Of a DNA stretch of 64,000 nucleotides, positions 1 through 11,475 are shown in pieces (positions within the stretch are counted from its first letter, which is position 1; every line of letters starts with the position of its first letter). The notes under the pieces were generated by a model that saw only the letters and a program-made list of their open reading frames with translations, did no database searches and was not told where the DNA came from. The stretch is from Thinopyrum elongatum. Its lineage: Eukaryota > Streptophyta > Magnoliopsida > Poales > Poaceae. The translations under genes were made by a program, and so were the position numbers. The stretch covers positions 11,303,570-11,367,569 of the forward strand of contig CM022301.1 in NCBI GenBank assembly GCA_011799875.1, given 5' to 3'.

Positions 1-73
1 ATGCAGTCTCGATAGTGGTCCTGGGCTGGTGCGTAGGTCGGAAATTTTTTGTTTTCTGCTGCGTTACCCTACA
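1..73 (+). repeat. LTR end fragment, inverted relative to the Copia LTR at 5328
   Basis: Bases 1-73 read as the terminal end of a plus-oriented Copia LTR, finishing in ...TACCCTACA. The reverse complement of 1-60 matches about 5343-5400 nearly base for base (shared blocks include CGACCTACGCACCAGC and AGGACCACTAT). The two LTR pieces therefore face each other. An ordinary retrotransposon has LTRs in direct orientation, so this piece is either a second element of the same family or the result of a rearrangement. The rest lies outside the window. Confidence 0.75.
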
Positions 74-2729
74 TGTACCTATGGCATACCAGTGTAAAAT
101 ATGCTTCGCTTGTGGTATAGTCTTTGTCCAACGGATCTTACAAATTCAGGTCTATGTGTATCTTTGCATATCCTCGCGTTTTCATGCTTACATAAAATTC
201 ATATATTTTGTGGACTTGGCTTTGTGTATAAGTGAATCCATGGTCGAACTTTGATTCCTCAGACTGAGCTGTGGAGCAATTATCTTCAATAGTGCTCCAT
301 TGACCAAAGACTTCTTGGAATCATACTAAGCTCATGAACGAACTATACGATTCAACATTTTCTTTGTCGCTTCGAAAGCGGCAGCATACTTAGCCCCTGT
401 TATAGAATTCGCCACAGTAACTTGTTTAGAATAATTCCAACTTACTGTGCCATCATATCATGTATTACACAAAACCCTTAATTTATATCAAAAATCGCTT
501 GGAGCATTGATGTAGACTACATCTTTGTAACATCTTACAATGAACTCTTCATAATCTCTGCTTGCGAGAAAATATGTCATCAGTGCTACTTTAGTACTCA
601 ACGATATTTTTCACTGTTGTCCCATGATCAATATTTTGATCACTTTGGTATCTCTACTCGCAACTCCTTGGGAGTATTGGACATATCTGATTGTTTTACA
701 TACCATGGAATACATGATTAATCCAAACACAAAAGTGTGTGGAACTTTCATCATGTATTTTGCTCATCAGTGTTTTAGGACACCGGATCTTGCAAAAACT
801 ATTTCTATGTGACTTCGGCAAGAATCACTCCTTGTCGTTCTAGTGCTAAACGGTTTTAGCATCTTGTCAATATGTATTTTGGCTTTAGCCCTATTAGGCA
901 ATTCTAGCTCCGTAGATAATTATGCCTAATAACAAGGCTATCTAGCCCAAGCTCTTCATTGAAAAAACTATTTTTCAATGAAGTGCTAATTCGTGTCAAG
1001 AAATTTATATTATTTTCAATCAACAATGTGTCAAGAACACAAGTTTTTAGAAATATTATTATGCTCCCACTTACTTTCTTGTAACAACAAGCATCTTCTC
1101 TATCCATTGATGAAATCAAAGTCTTTTAACTATTTCATCAAAACGAAGATTCCAACTATATTTTGCTCTCTTCTGTCCATTGCTGGAACTCTGAAGTTTG
1201 CACACTCACTAGCATCCTCTGGATCGACAAAATACTTTGGACTGTATCACATGCAAGTCCTAGGTTGTATTTCCATCTCATGAAAATCCTTTTGGCGTCC
1301 ATGTATCATATCTCATGATTGAAATATGTATTAATTGCTAGTTTAACCCGATCTGGCTTTAAGCATCGCTACGGAGAGACAATCTCACCATAGTTAATTC
1401 CTTGAATTTGTTATAAGCAAGAAGTCGAGCTTTATGGCTAAAACATTTTTATCCGTATCAGTTTATAGTCCCATTACAATCCGTTAGACTCTAAGTCTTC
1501 TGGAGGGTTTATCAAGATTTAATCTTGAATCATTTATATGGAAACTCTCTCGGATTATATTGGCATTTAGCCAATTCTGGAGTTAGGGCCTATCAACGCT
1601 TCCTTGTGTATCGTAGGTATATTCTTGTCCAACAACAATATCTCGTTTGCGCACCTGAGAGGTTTGCACGAGTTTTGCCTACGTGGTTCAGCAGCAAGTT
1701 CGACCGAAGTCCATACATTTTATTGTAGAGACTTCCGTATCAGTCACAGGAGGAAACTCTGGAATTGCTTCTGAGGTTTCTTTCCTTTGTCAGGATAACG
1801 AAGATACTATTATCTCATAGAGTTGCACTGTCCTCCCACTCACTCTTTTGAAAGAACCATTTTCTTCAAAATCATACCGTTCTTTGTGCCAAACTTTTGC
1901 CTCGGTATATTGAGGGAGGAATACCCAATAATTTGGGATAACCTACAAAGTAGCACTTGTCTGATTTGGAATATGTTTGTAAATATTTTACACAAGCCCC
2001 TTATTCCAAATGTTAAGAAAAGACATAACATGGTTGGGCGTACCATACCATGGTGTTATTTCAACAGACCTGATGGCGCTCTTTTCAGTGTAAAAGCCGC
2101 AGTGTCTAAAGCATTACTTTAAAAGGGATAATGGAAAATTTGATTTATGTCATCTTTGATCTTGCGATGTCTTAAATTGTTTGATTAGATCTTCATAGAC
2201 ATTCCACTCACAGTGGTGTTCCGAGGGGTGTAAGTTATGAAACTCTTTGCACAACTCATCAGACATTCGCTAAACTTGCAACTCAAAATATTCCTTTCCA
2301 CAATCTAATTGCAGAAACATAATTTTCTTGTTACAATAATTTCTATTTATTTTGAAAACCTTTTGAATGTTTTCAAAAGATCGATAATTATGTCTCATCA
2401 AGTAAATATCCATATATCTACTTTAGTCATTACTGAAGATAGACAAATCCACTGCTAGCAACAACATTTATCAGACTACACACATCAAAATGCATGATCA
2501 CCAATAAGTTAGTTGCTCGTTCCTTATGGCCTGTGAACGGTATTTCAGTCACTTCACTTTTCAGAGAAAAGTTGCAAGTGTCAGATGATTCATAATCAAA
2601 CGACTTCAAAATCCATCATTATGGAATTTCTCCATGCGGGTTTATCCAATGTGACCAAATACAGTGCCACATATCTGTGGTATTCTTTTAGTCTTGCAAC
2701 ATTTAGTATCAGTGTTATGGATGTATCAT

Positions 2730-3090
2730 ATTACCATCAATATTCATAACATACATCCCATCCATGATGGAAGCATGGCCCTTATGTTATTCATAATACT
2801 GAACAACAATTGTTCTTTTATGAACAACTCTCTTGCAACAAACATTATGCAATGGGCTAGAGTGTATAAAACTCTATAATGATTTATGAAAGTAAATACA
2901 GAGGTAATATATTATTACCAATATTCATAACATACATCTCATTCATAATGAAAGTATGGCCCTTATGTTATTCATAACACCGAACATGAAAAGTTCTCTT
3001 ATGAACAACCTTCTTGCAAGATACTTTATGCAATGGGCTAGAGTGTATGAAGCTCAAAAATGAATTATGAAAATAAATACATAGGCAATC
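2730..3090. repeat. Diverged tandem duplication, about 185 bp unit
   Basis: Two adjacent copies begin near 2730 and 2915. Both run through 'ATATTCATAACATACATC', 'ATGGCCCTTATGTTATTCAT' and 'ATGCAATGGGCTAGAGTGTA' in the same order and spacing, with scattered differences. This is a local duplication inside the decayed Copia interior. Confidence 0.8.
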
Positions 3091-5311
3091 ACCGATGGAA
3101 GGTATAGTAACTTTTACTATGTTCCCAATGTGTATTTAAACCTCATTACCGGCTAGCCTTTTAGGCCGTAGTAGTTCTTGTATCGAGTTGCAAGAGAATA
3201 CAATTGAAAGGGTATTCCTGTGATCAAATCTAATCACAATACCCAAGAATCAGTGACTAACAATTTAATCACAATTCCCAAGAACTATTTCTTTGACCAG
3301 CCGTTTATACATCAATAACTTGTATGACATTCATACATGAGCTGGACATTCCAGTCTTCTTTCTTTTTGCCTTTATACTTCTAACCGTTTTACTTTCAAT
3401 ATTTCTCCTACTCTCAGAAGAAGAACCCAACTTTAAGAGTGGCGTTAGCCCCAGACTTCTTAGGAGTGTAAGTCATACTAACACTCTTCCGACATTTCCT
3501 TTCTCTTTAAGTTGTTTGTTTTATTCACCATCATCACATGACAGGCGTTCTTCTGGATCCCTCTCTTATTAGTCTAATGCATTGTAAACACTTTACTAAT
3601 GTTCTGCAAACAAGCATTTCTTTGGATATCTCATATCTTTTAGCCTTTGTTTGTAATTGAAAATAATTTTCAGTTCCATGAATATCACATAACTATCCCA
3701 AACTTTTGAAGTTCGGGTCTCATGGAAGCAAACATATTGCACTTGACGGTAACGGAATTCTAGCTTTTGGATCGAAGGACGAGAGTCACATCATCCATAG
3801 CATTAGCGGGAGAATACCGAAAGCATGTGATAGGACAAAGTCCTTCTCGGCACTCTTGAGGACAATCCTCACATTACGTTACCAAACGTAAAGTTTTAAC
3901 CAGATAAATAACAGCTATTCAATTTTAATAGGGAAGGTGGAAAGGCGAGCCATTCTTCCACAACTTTTATGCAAATTTCACTTAGACAATGTTCATAATT
4001 AATTGCACCAAGAATTAAACAAGTTAATTCTACAGTGCACTCCCACTCAAATCAATATCTCTCATAATTGATTGTGAGTGATACAAGACCCATATTACAA
4101 TTCAACGCCAAGGATGTATCCATCGATGAGAATTGCAATCGGTAGGCCAACTTGCCAATCACATCTCTATGTGACTCTTGTTCATCTTTCGATGCGCGTG
4201 TTCCGAGCTCAGGACTGTCCTGCCTGAACATCAAGACAACCAAGTGACCTCGCTGCGAGGTCTCAACTCGCCCGCCTCACACTTCTCTAATCGTTCGTAC
4301 CCATGTATCCATGTGATACCCCGAAGAGATAGCTGCCGTGATAGTGCTACACTTGGGAGAACACTAACTACTTGATATTTTAAGTGAGAGATCATCCTAA
4401 TAAAAAGCGACTACCACGCAATCAAAACGGCGCAACAAAACAGATAAACATCTCAGGCAATTCATAATAGCATGATATGGTATAGCCCCTTCTAATTGAG
4501 AAGTCTTTAATTTCTTCGTCTTTGGCATTTGCATCGGTATTCACCTTCGCGAAGATTGCCACCCACCTTGTCGATGCACCAGATAATATTGCTATCTCTA
4601 TAGCTAATAAAATAAGTGCATTACATAAGGTTGACATGCAGGTCATTAAAGTGTCAATCATATGGCTCCAGCCATCATGCCGAATCATGACACGCAGGTT
4701 ATGTTAATTTACATTATATAGTCATCTCATACATAATCAAATTAAATATGATGAAGACTATACCACATCCTATGCACATCTCATGTCATCCTGCAAAACC
4801 AAGTTAGATGCCTCTAATCGGTTCAGGCAAAATTTTATTTTACATGGCTTCTAAGCTTTCGACCAAACCGCAGCTACCAACGTTTATCATCAAGTATGAT
4901 TATTCAAGTCGCTAGATTAACTTTGCGGGGTGTATGAAGCACAAGATAATAAAATCTTGGACCCCATACTAAACTTCGTCATATGGATGACCCCCGTGCA
5001 GATCATATATGTATTGCCCTTTATTTTGCAAAATTTTATATTTCTCTAACTATGGTGGAATTCAACGAACTGTTAGCACTTCGTTGATCAATTAGGATTG
5101 TGGATTGTCAGAACTTTGAAAATCCACCATGCTATTATTGAGATCAGAAATATGCAAATTCCAGGGAACCAACAAGAACATCAGGTAATAGATTTCATCT
5201 GCTACCCGCACAAATAATTTTCAGCAGTAGAACTCATCTACTACAAATTATATTGTGCAACAACCATACATCTCATGTATTCTATATTGCAGCCTGCATC
5301 TATGCATAGCA

Positions 5312-5327
5312 CGGCTCATGTTGCCAC
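5312..5327 (-). other. Degenerate primer-binding site
   Basis: The bases GGCTCATGTTGCCAC next to the LTR edge resemble the reverse complement of the initiator-Met tRNA primer site used by Copia elements (GGCTCTGATACCA type). The position, directly inside the LTR, sets the element's orientation: 5' end at right, minus strand. Several mismatches keep this tentative. Confidence 0.45.
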
Positions 5328-7375
5328 TGTAGTGTAATGCGACAGAAAACAAAAAAATTCCGACCTACGCACCAGCACAGGACCACTATGAAGATGCATA
5401 CAAGGTTTTTAATCTTTTTCGTTACCGACTCGTAGCGCAGCGGAAGTAGATTCGATGATGATTGGCAGTGGAGATCCCCGTAGCTAGGATTTTACAACCT
5501 CCCAACCATGAGGATGTTCTCCCTCATCTGCTCCTGGGATAGCCTTCCAGGAGGCGGTCAGACAGTCCCTCAGCCGGTGTCACGGAGAGCCCTTTGGGAG
5601 GACCCTCGAAACTCGGATGGTCACTCAGACAGCCCTTCGGAAGGACACCCGAAACTCGGACGGTCACTCGGACAACCCTTCGGGAGGACACTCGAACAAC
5701 CCCTCAGGCAAAAGATTGAACCTACATCCTCTCTACAGGGTTGCACACATATGGTGTCATCTATCCGGCAGGGCTTCGCCGTCCAGAACTAGTTCCCACC
5801 AGAATCCAGACAGTCTTTCGGCCCTATGAAACTATTTCGTGAGAGAAAGTGAAGAAAGCCAGATCATGCATGTCATTTGTGAGAGAGTTGGAGTGGGTGT
5901 GGAGAGCTCCTCTCCACTTCCTTTTATAGTGGAAGGAGGGGTAGGGGTTGCTGAAATTTCAGCTCACTTGACAAGCACCCAGAAAACAAGGGGAAATCAT
6001 GTCCCCTTGTCCATGGCACCCCAACATGGGGGTCCCACATGGCGCCCCACCACCTCCCAACACTTTCCACCATTTGTGGGGGCTGCCCCCCATCATGGGC
6101 CGGCCCCCAACACCTTTGTCCAGCCACAAGGGGCTGCCCCCCCAAAGGAGAGGCACCCCCAAGACAGCCCCCACGTTTCGTGGGATCTTGTCCCCTCACG
6201 CAGGGACAAGATGTTTTCCGCGATTATTTCTTCTGAAAAATTCCATAAGGTCCCAGAACATTTCCAGCACCCTCTCAAATTATTCTCGACACTCTTCAGA
6301 ACATTTCTGGCATGATGGTTTTATTCCAAAACATTTTCGTTTTCTCCAAAACAATTCCGGCAGCTCCGAAACACTTCTGGTTTTCTCTCCGGAAGTTTTC
6401 CGTCGTCTTCGAAACTTTTCTAGTGACTTTCTCTTATACTCCCTGTCTAGTATTCAGCACATAGATAACCCTTAAGCATGTGACCCTATAGGTTCGATGA
6501 AGTATAGACATGACTAGAACACTTTCCGATCAATGATCAACATCGGAGCCGTGGACACCCATATTGACCCCTATCCCCACACGAATAAATATTTGAGTGA
6601 ACCTCTGGTTGCCATGTGCTATTCCTGTTGCTTTGCGATATGTTACAAATACCCGAGGTGAGACTTATCGGCATCCCCGTGAATCAACAACGTGTCCACT
6701 ATGCCAGTTACCTTGTTACCGGTTTTGTTCTCTTTTCTCGTTCTCGTGTACCGGCATCACCGTGATCAAATCACGCTTTGTCTGGCCAGATGATGATGGA
6801 TACCATGACATCAAGAGGGCCCACAGAATATCTCTCCATCGTTGGAGGAGCAAATCCCAATCTTGAGCTATCAAGTTACTTGTCATACGTTTCCATGAAC
6901 CCGTAAGCCACCGTAATTGCCACCCATTTACGGATGACATTTAACAAACCCCATAGTTCATGAAGCAAGTGCAAAGGGACTTGATACTCTCATGGTCTAA
7001 GGAATTATTCAAACATTAACTTCTCTATGTTATAAACCATTAACTTGTGACAAAGATATCTCATAGCATAACATCAATTCGGCTCGATTCAACACAAGTG
7101 TTCTCCTAACATTGTGCCCTCAAAGTTGCTGGCATAGACATGCCCATTATCAGGAAAACATAATCATCATGCGACACTTGAGCTAGTCTTAGAGGCACGA
7201 CTAGGAATACATTTTACCATTTATTATCCCACATGTGCATATGAGTCTTCCTCCCAGCCTCGTGGTTATTGTAGACTCGAGAACCATAACAGTTGTAGCA
7301 TGGAACATAAACATAATTATGAACATGGAGATAAATAATAACTTTTATTATTGCCTCTAGGGCATATCCCCTACA
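5328..7375 (-). mobile_element. Copia (Angela/BARE-like) LTR
   Basis: Read on the minus strand the LTR begins TGTAGGGGATATGCCCTAG, followed by AGGCAATAATAAAAG, the hallmark start of the BARE/Angela/WIS group, and ends ...GCATTACACTACA. Its length of about 2.05 kb is slightly above the usual 1.7-1.8 kb of that group. It is the 5' LTR of the decayed element to its left. Short open frames inside (for example 5839-6315) are CCC/GGG-rich LTR sequence, not genes. The right edge abuts a coding tail at 7376, so the element landed in or next to a gene. Confidence 0.8.
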
Positions 7376-7485
7376 TATTCGACACCTCCGGCGATGAGGA
7401 GGAGGTGAAGTCGTCTACTGGCAATGACGGCAAGGCATGCTCTTCCCGCATGAAAGCATGGATCATCAACTCTGACGACGATTAG
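7376..7485 (+). pseudogene. C-terminal tail of a gene cut by the Copia LTR
   Basis: Directly after the LTR edge an open plus-strand frame of about 36 codons runs to TAG at 7483-7485. It is acidic and Ser/Gly-rich, with DEEE near its start and SDDD as the last residues. The upstream part is absent, replaced by the Copia element. I do not recognise the protein. It is followed by GTAGTAGTA-rich low-complexity DNA and then the first hairpin array, and it seems to be the first of three small plus-strand genes in the older host segment. Confidence 0.4.
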
Positions 7486-7731
7486 TTATGTTGATATATG
7501 CAGTAGTGGTGTTGAACTATGTAGTAGTATTGTTGAATTATGTAGTAGTAGTGCTGAACTATTTGGTCATTCAATGGTGATCTATGTAGTAGTAGTGATG
7601 ATCTATGTAGTAGTGATGATCTAGGTAGTGTTTAATTATTTTTAGCCTTTTAGGTTAAGAATCTCGACTGTTGTAGTAGTAGGTTTCGAATGTTTGCCAG
7701 CGAACTTAAAGACCAGGTATCGGCTTTGTGT
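7486..7731. repeat. GTAGTAGT/GATGATCTATG low-complexity stretch
   Basis: The interval holds repeated TATGTAGTAGTAGTG and GTGATGATCTATGTAG blocks and no open frame of note. It may be the 3' untranslated region of the truncated gene before it. Confidence 0.6.
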
Positions 7732-8477
7732 GTTGATTTTCAGTCCGATGAGGCTCTCTTTCTAAGAGATGTCCCCAGAGGAAGGATCCCGGCTATTGTC
7801 ATAGGGGTTCAGTCCTTCTCGTTCTCCTCCTTTGAGACCTTGGTAAAGCAGGCGAACGGGAAGGACCGACCATCACTGATGGTCGAAATACTAGTGAGGT
7901 AGCATCATATATACAACCACTTGAGAGATGAGAGATGTTTCTCAAAGGAAGGATCCCGACTGTTCTCATAGGAGGTCATTCCTCCTCATATTTTCCTCGA
8001 AGACCTTGGTAGCGTAGGAGGAGATGGGGAGGAATGACCATCACCGACAGTTGAAATGCCAACGAGGGAGTGTCCACCCTATATACAACCATTTGAGAGA
8101 TGAGAGATGTTCTGAGAGGAATGATACAGACTGTTGTCGTAGAGGGTCGTTCCTTTCTTTTCCTTCCTCTGCCGACCTTGGTAACAAGGAAGGAAGAGAA
8201 GGAATGACTATCGCTGACAGTCGAAATACCAGTGAAGGGGTGTCCACCGTATATACAAACACTTGAGAGATGTTCCGAGAGGAATGATACCGACTGTTGT
8301 CATAGGGGGTCGTTCCTCTCCATCTGCTCCTCTGAGACCTTGGTAACGCAGGAGGAGAGATGAGGGGGAATGATCATCACCAATAGTAGAAATACCGGAG
8401 AGAGAGTGTCCACCATATATACAACCATTTGAGAGACGAGAGTTGTTTAAGAGAGCCTCGACGGACTGAAAGTCAAC
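7732..8477. repeat. Hairpin array 1: four tandem inverted-repeat units
   Basis: Four units of about 165-175 bp begin near 7769, 7931, 8105 and 8269. Each holds its own foldback: arms pair at 7811-7824/7854-7867, 7974-7989/8024-8039, 8146-8167/8188-8208 and about 8309-8326/8356-8373, around the common loop GACCTTGGTA. Each unit closes with ATATACAACCA and TTGAGAGATGAGAG-type sequence. The whole array is itself bracketed by 29 bp inverted repeats (7732-7760 and 8449-8477, 3 mismatches). Arm sequences differ between units but stay complementary within a unit. Confidence 0.8.
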
Positions 8478-8616
8478 CCACATGCCAAATAAGCGAGTCT
8501 TTTAGGATTGACTTCATGTTAGGTTAGGTATGTGTGTGGACTTTGTGATTCCAAATTCAAATGTGTTTTTTCTTCATGTTAGGTTAGGTCTGCATGTTCA
8601 CTAGTGGACGACAAAG

Positions 8617-8758
8617 ATGGGGACTTGGAGACGCCTTATCAGGGAGACCGAGGCCACCGACAGGGCGACTGCAGCGGCACGGAGGGCGGCCGCCTTCGAC
8701 GAGAGTGGTCGTGAAGTGGCCGAGAAGGCGGCAGCAGCAGCTGAGACGGTGGCCCCCT
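8617..8758 (+). pseudogene. Ala-rich helical protein, N-terminal part (split by Gypsy 1)
   Basis: An ATG at 8617 opens a frame rich in Ala, Arg and Glu (blocks such as TAAARRAAA and EKAAAAAE) that looks alpha-helical, perhaps coiled coil. The frame is interrupted exactly at the left target duplication of the Gypsy element (CCCCT, 8754-8758) and resumes in the same frame at 26075. Upstream, the phrase CTTCATGTTAGGTTAGGT occurs twice (about 8511 and 8572). I do not recognise the family. The gene sits between hairpin arrays 1 and 2 of the older host segment. Confidence 0.55.
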
Positions 8759-9234
8759 TGACGTTGCCATACACCGGGGGTACCCGACCTCCGGGGAACA
8801 AGGTCGCCAGGCCGGGGTCGGAGCCCGGACGTAGCCTAGGCCTTCACCACATACGGTGGGCCTCATCTAGAAGGTTACGTACTACTTGTACCGCAAGACA
8901 TGTACTCTAGTAGTTAACTTGGGCATCAAGCCATGTAAGCCGCATTGGGCAATGTAACCCTAGCCCTCACCCATCTATATAAGGGGAGGGAGGGGCCTCC
9001 CAAGTCGGCGGCTAACATCTCTCCCACCTCTCCATTAGACCAACAACAGATCCAATCTCTCCACGAGAGAAACACAATCAATACAATCATACATGTAGGA
9101 TGTAGGGTATTACTCCACCATGGAGGCCTGAACCTGGATAAATTTGTGTGCTGTGTGTACCCCAGTCTAATCCTCTATGCGCTCCGCCCCATGAGGAACC
9201 CTATGCAGGGATCTGACGGGATTTCGCTCCGTCA
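8759..9234 (+). repeat. Left LTR of Gypsy 1
   Basis: The 476 bp repeat starts TGACGTTGCCATACACCGG and ends GGATTTCGCTCCGTCA. A TATATAA box lies at 8976-8982, followed by GGGGAGGGAGGGGCCTCCC. It aligns throughout with 25594-26069 with scattered substitutions, so the insertion is not very recent. Confidence 0.92.
8976..8982 (+). promoter_or_regulatory. TATA box of the left LTR
   Basis: TATATAA, conserved at the same place in the right LTR (25811-25817). This is the expected position for the LTR promoter that would drive the genomic RNA. Confidence 0.55.
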
Positions 9235-9235
9235 G

Positions 9236-9254
9236 TTGGCGCGCCGGGTAGGGG
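9236..9254 (+). other. Primer-binding site of Gypsy 1
   Basis: TTGGCGCGCCGGGTAGGGG lies two bases inside the left LTR. Sequences of this TTGGCGCGCC type follow the 5' LTR in many grass Gypsy elements. It fixes the orientation as plus. Confidence 0.7.
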
Positions 9255-9833
9255 TTGGTGTGCATAGATACTATGTTTAGATGGTATGCTTCATCAACAT
9301 CGACTTCAATCTCAATCAGAATCATGGAGAATCATCCATGGAGGTCGAGGGCTCGACATCAACGTAGTCTCCGTTTGACCCACAGAGTTTTCTGGACAGC
9401 AGATTCGTTTTCATCGCCCGTGCCTTCTCGAACATCGTTTTGATGATTCCTTCGGAGGGATTGTGCAAAATTGAGACTACAACAACCCTGTAAAATTTCA
9501 GCATGATCCGATGAAATAATCTCCCACAATCTCCAAAATACTGAGGCCCTAACGAATCGTGACGGGAATCCGCGTGAGCTCGGGAGAACGAGTCCTGTGA
9601 CAAACTCTGACGTCCTTTGAAAGATCCAACCGTTGATCCCATGCGGATTTGTGTTGACAACAACCCCTCAAATTTCAGGCCGATCCAACCGTTCAAACTC
9701 CGGGGCGATCCCAAACAGTTCATCAAGGTACCCATCTGTTTTTCTGCACAAAAATAAATCCGACCCTAGTTCATCTTTCTTCATGAACGGGCTATAAAAC
9801 ATCATCGTGCGGAGTCCTTCGCCGCGGACTTCC
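9255..9833. other. Gypsy 1 interior, no gene seen
   Basis: No coherent coding frame. The minus strand has a short open stretch (9322-9735) without a recognisable domain. The block 9640-9800 is similar, in reverse complement, to about 31790-31910 of Gypsy 2 (shared phrase AGTTCATCTTT near a CATGAACGGG motif), so it is retrotransposon leader sequence. Confidence 0.6.
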
Positions 9834-10400
9834 GTGGCGTAGACCTCCTTCACCGCGGGTCTCCATGGCATAGACCTCCTCTGCCACGAACCTCCACGGT
9901 TTGTACCTTCACTGCGCGGACCTTCATGGCGCAGACCTTTGTCACTGCGTGGACCTCCGAGGTGCAGACCTCCTCACCCGCGGACCTCCACGGCAGGGAC
10001 CTCCACCGCAAGGACCTCCATGGCACGGACCTTCACCGCCGCGGACCTCCATGGCGGGGACCTCCTTCGCCGTAGACCTCCACCGCGCGGACCTCCATCA
10101 CGTGGATCTTCACCGCACGGACCTCCTCCACTTGAGGTCTCACCGTCGGCCTCCTCGCGCCGACCTCATCTTCATCGCGGAGACCTCCTCGGCTGGAGGT
10201 CTCACCATAGACCTCCTTCGCCACGGACCACCACGGCGTTGATCGTCACCGCAGCGGACCTCCTGCGCCGGAGGTCTCACCATCGGCCTCCTCACGCCGG
10301 CCTCATCGCCCGGCGGACCCCCCTTAGCCGCAGGTCACACCGTCACCGCGACGGACTCGGACCTCACCACACCAGCATCCGCCCGCTCGACGTGGCCAGG
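9834..10400. repeat. CGGACCTCCATGGCG minisatellite-like block
   Basis: Short units built on 'GGACCTCCACGGC', 'GGACCTTCACCGC' and 'GGTCTCACC' are repeated with variable spacing. Open frames on both strands here are by-products of the repeat. A similar block lies at 24990-25320, on the other side of the nested CACTA. Confidence 0.7.
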
Positions 10401-10509
10401 TGAACGCGCGCGTAGCCCACTGCCCCTATGGTCGGGTCTGCCTCAGCACGCCGGAGCAAAAAAAAAAAGAGGTAGGAGGCCTCCGCGACTTGGCAGTTTC
10501 AAGGCTTCG

Positions 10510-11165
10510 CACTACCGGAATCGCACCCAGGGCCGTCGGCATAGCCCTGCTTGGCCGTCGGGACAGGCCTATGCCGACGGCCCCCGTCGGCATAGGGCCT
10601 TCGGCAACATATCCGTCGGCGTAGCCATGGAGGCCGTCGGCATAGAAAGGCCGTCGGCATAGGACCTATCCCGACGGTGTCCGTACATCTATGCCGACGG
10701 CCCTGGCCGTCGGCAACGTTCCCGCCTAACGGCGGACGCCGTCAAGTGCTGACCAACGGCTGCTCGCCACGTGGCCCATCTATGCCGACGGTGCGGCCGT
10801 CGGCTTAGTTTGAAACTATGCCGACGGCTAGACTGTCGGCATAGACGAGCCACGTGTCAGCAACTGGGCACTCCTGGGGCGGGGCTATACCGACGGCCTA
10901 GCCGTCGGCGTAGTTAGAAACTACGCCGACGGCTAGGCCGTCGGCATAGCCCCGCCCCAGGAGTGAAACTACGCCGACGGCTAGGCCGTCGGCATAGCCC
11001 CGCCCAGGAGTGCCCAGTTGCTGACACGTGGCAGCTATGCCGACGGCCTAGCGGTCGGCCTAGTTTGAAACTATGCCGACGGCGAGGCTGTCGGCATATC
11101 TGCCACGTGTTAGCAACTGGGTGTTCGCGCCAGCTCTATGCCGACGGCCTAGCCGTCGGCATAGT
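10510..11165. repeat. Left CACTA subterminal repeat region
   Basis: Many copies of GCCGTCGGCATAG and its complement CTATGCCGACGGC occur here, often paired head-to-head so that each pair can fold. In En/Spm-type elements such subterminal motifs bind the element's own DNA-binding protein. Longer internal copies repeat too (for example GCCCCGCCCAGGAGTG-type text on both sides of about 10960). Confidence 0.85.
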
Positions 11166-11340
11166 TTGCATTTGATTTTTTTTCTTTTTTCTGTTTGTTT
11201 TCAGATCAATTCAATTCAATTCAAATATACAACAGATATATATGATGGAAATGCACATAAAAACACATCTAAGTATTATCCGGCACCGTCACAACAATAT
11301 ATGCATAAGCATCATCACAAAGGACCATCAAAAGTAACCG

Positions 11341-11440
11341 AAAGGATCATCATCACCATACACAAGTCATCTAAAGGATCATCATCACCACACACAAGTC
11401 GTCTAAAGGATCATCATCACCACACACAAGTCATCTAAAG
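11341..11440. repeat. 32 bp tandem repeat, three copies
   Basis: GGATCATCATCACCAYACACAAGTC-type units recur at 11344, 11376 and 11408. They lie just past the stop codon of the second CACTA gene, in its likely 3' untranslated region. Confidence 0.8.
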
Positions 11441-11475
11441 AAACATAAGCATAAGCACACAAGTAACCGAAATGC

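Larger units (their letters stand above)
74..5327 (-). mobile_element. Decayed Copia-like retrotransposon interior, no intact ORF
   Basis: This AT-rich stretch has no long open frame on either strand. It lies between two LTR pieces, and its right end carries a recognisable minus-strand primer-binding-site remnant, so it is read as the interior of a minus-strand Copia element (5' end on the right). Several places, for example about 1050-1330 and 1740-1900, resemble minus-strand Angela/BARE polyprotein sequence of the Triticeae, but stops and indels occur every few dozen codons. No gag, integrase or RT domain can be drawn with confidence. It appears to be an old, non-functional copy. Confidence 0.55.

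Noticed and set aside
5839..6475. Overlapping 158-codon frames on the plus strand
   Set aside because: They lie in the Copia LTR in CCC/GGG-rich sequence, overlap each other in several phases, and show no domain.
9901..10403. Pentapeptide-repeat-like frame (ADLHGADL...)
   Set aside because: It looks like A(D/N)LXX pentapeptide repeats at first sight, but it is the GGACCTCC minisatellite; neighbouring phases are open too and the same DNA repeat recurs at 24990-25320 within non-coding Gypsy sequence.
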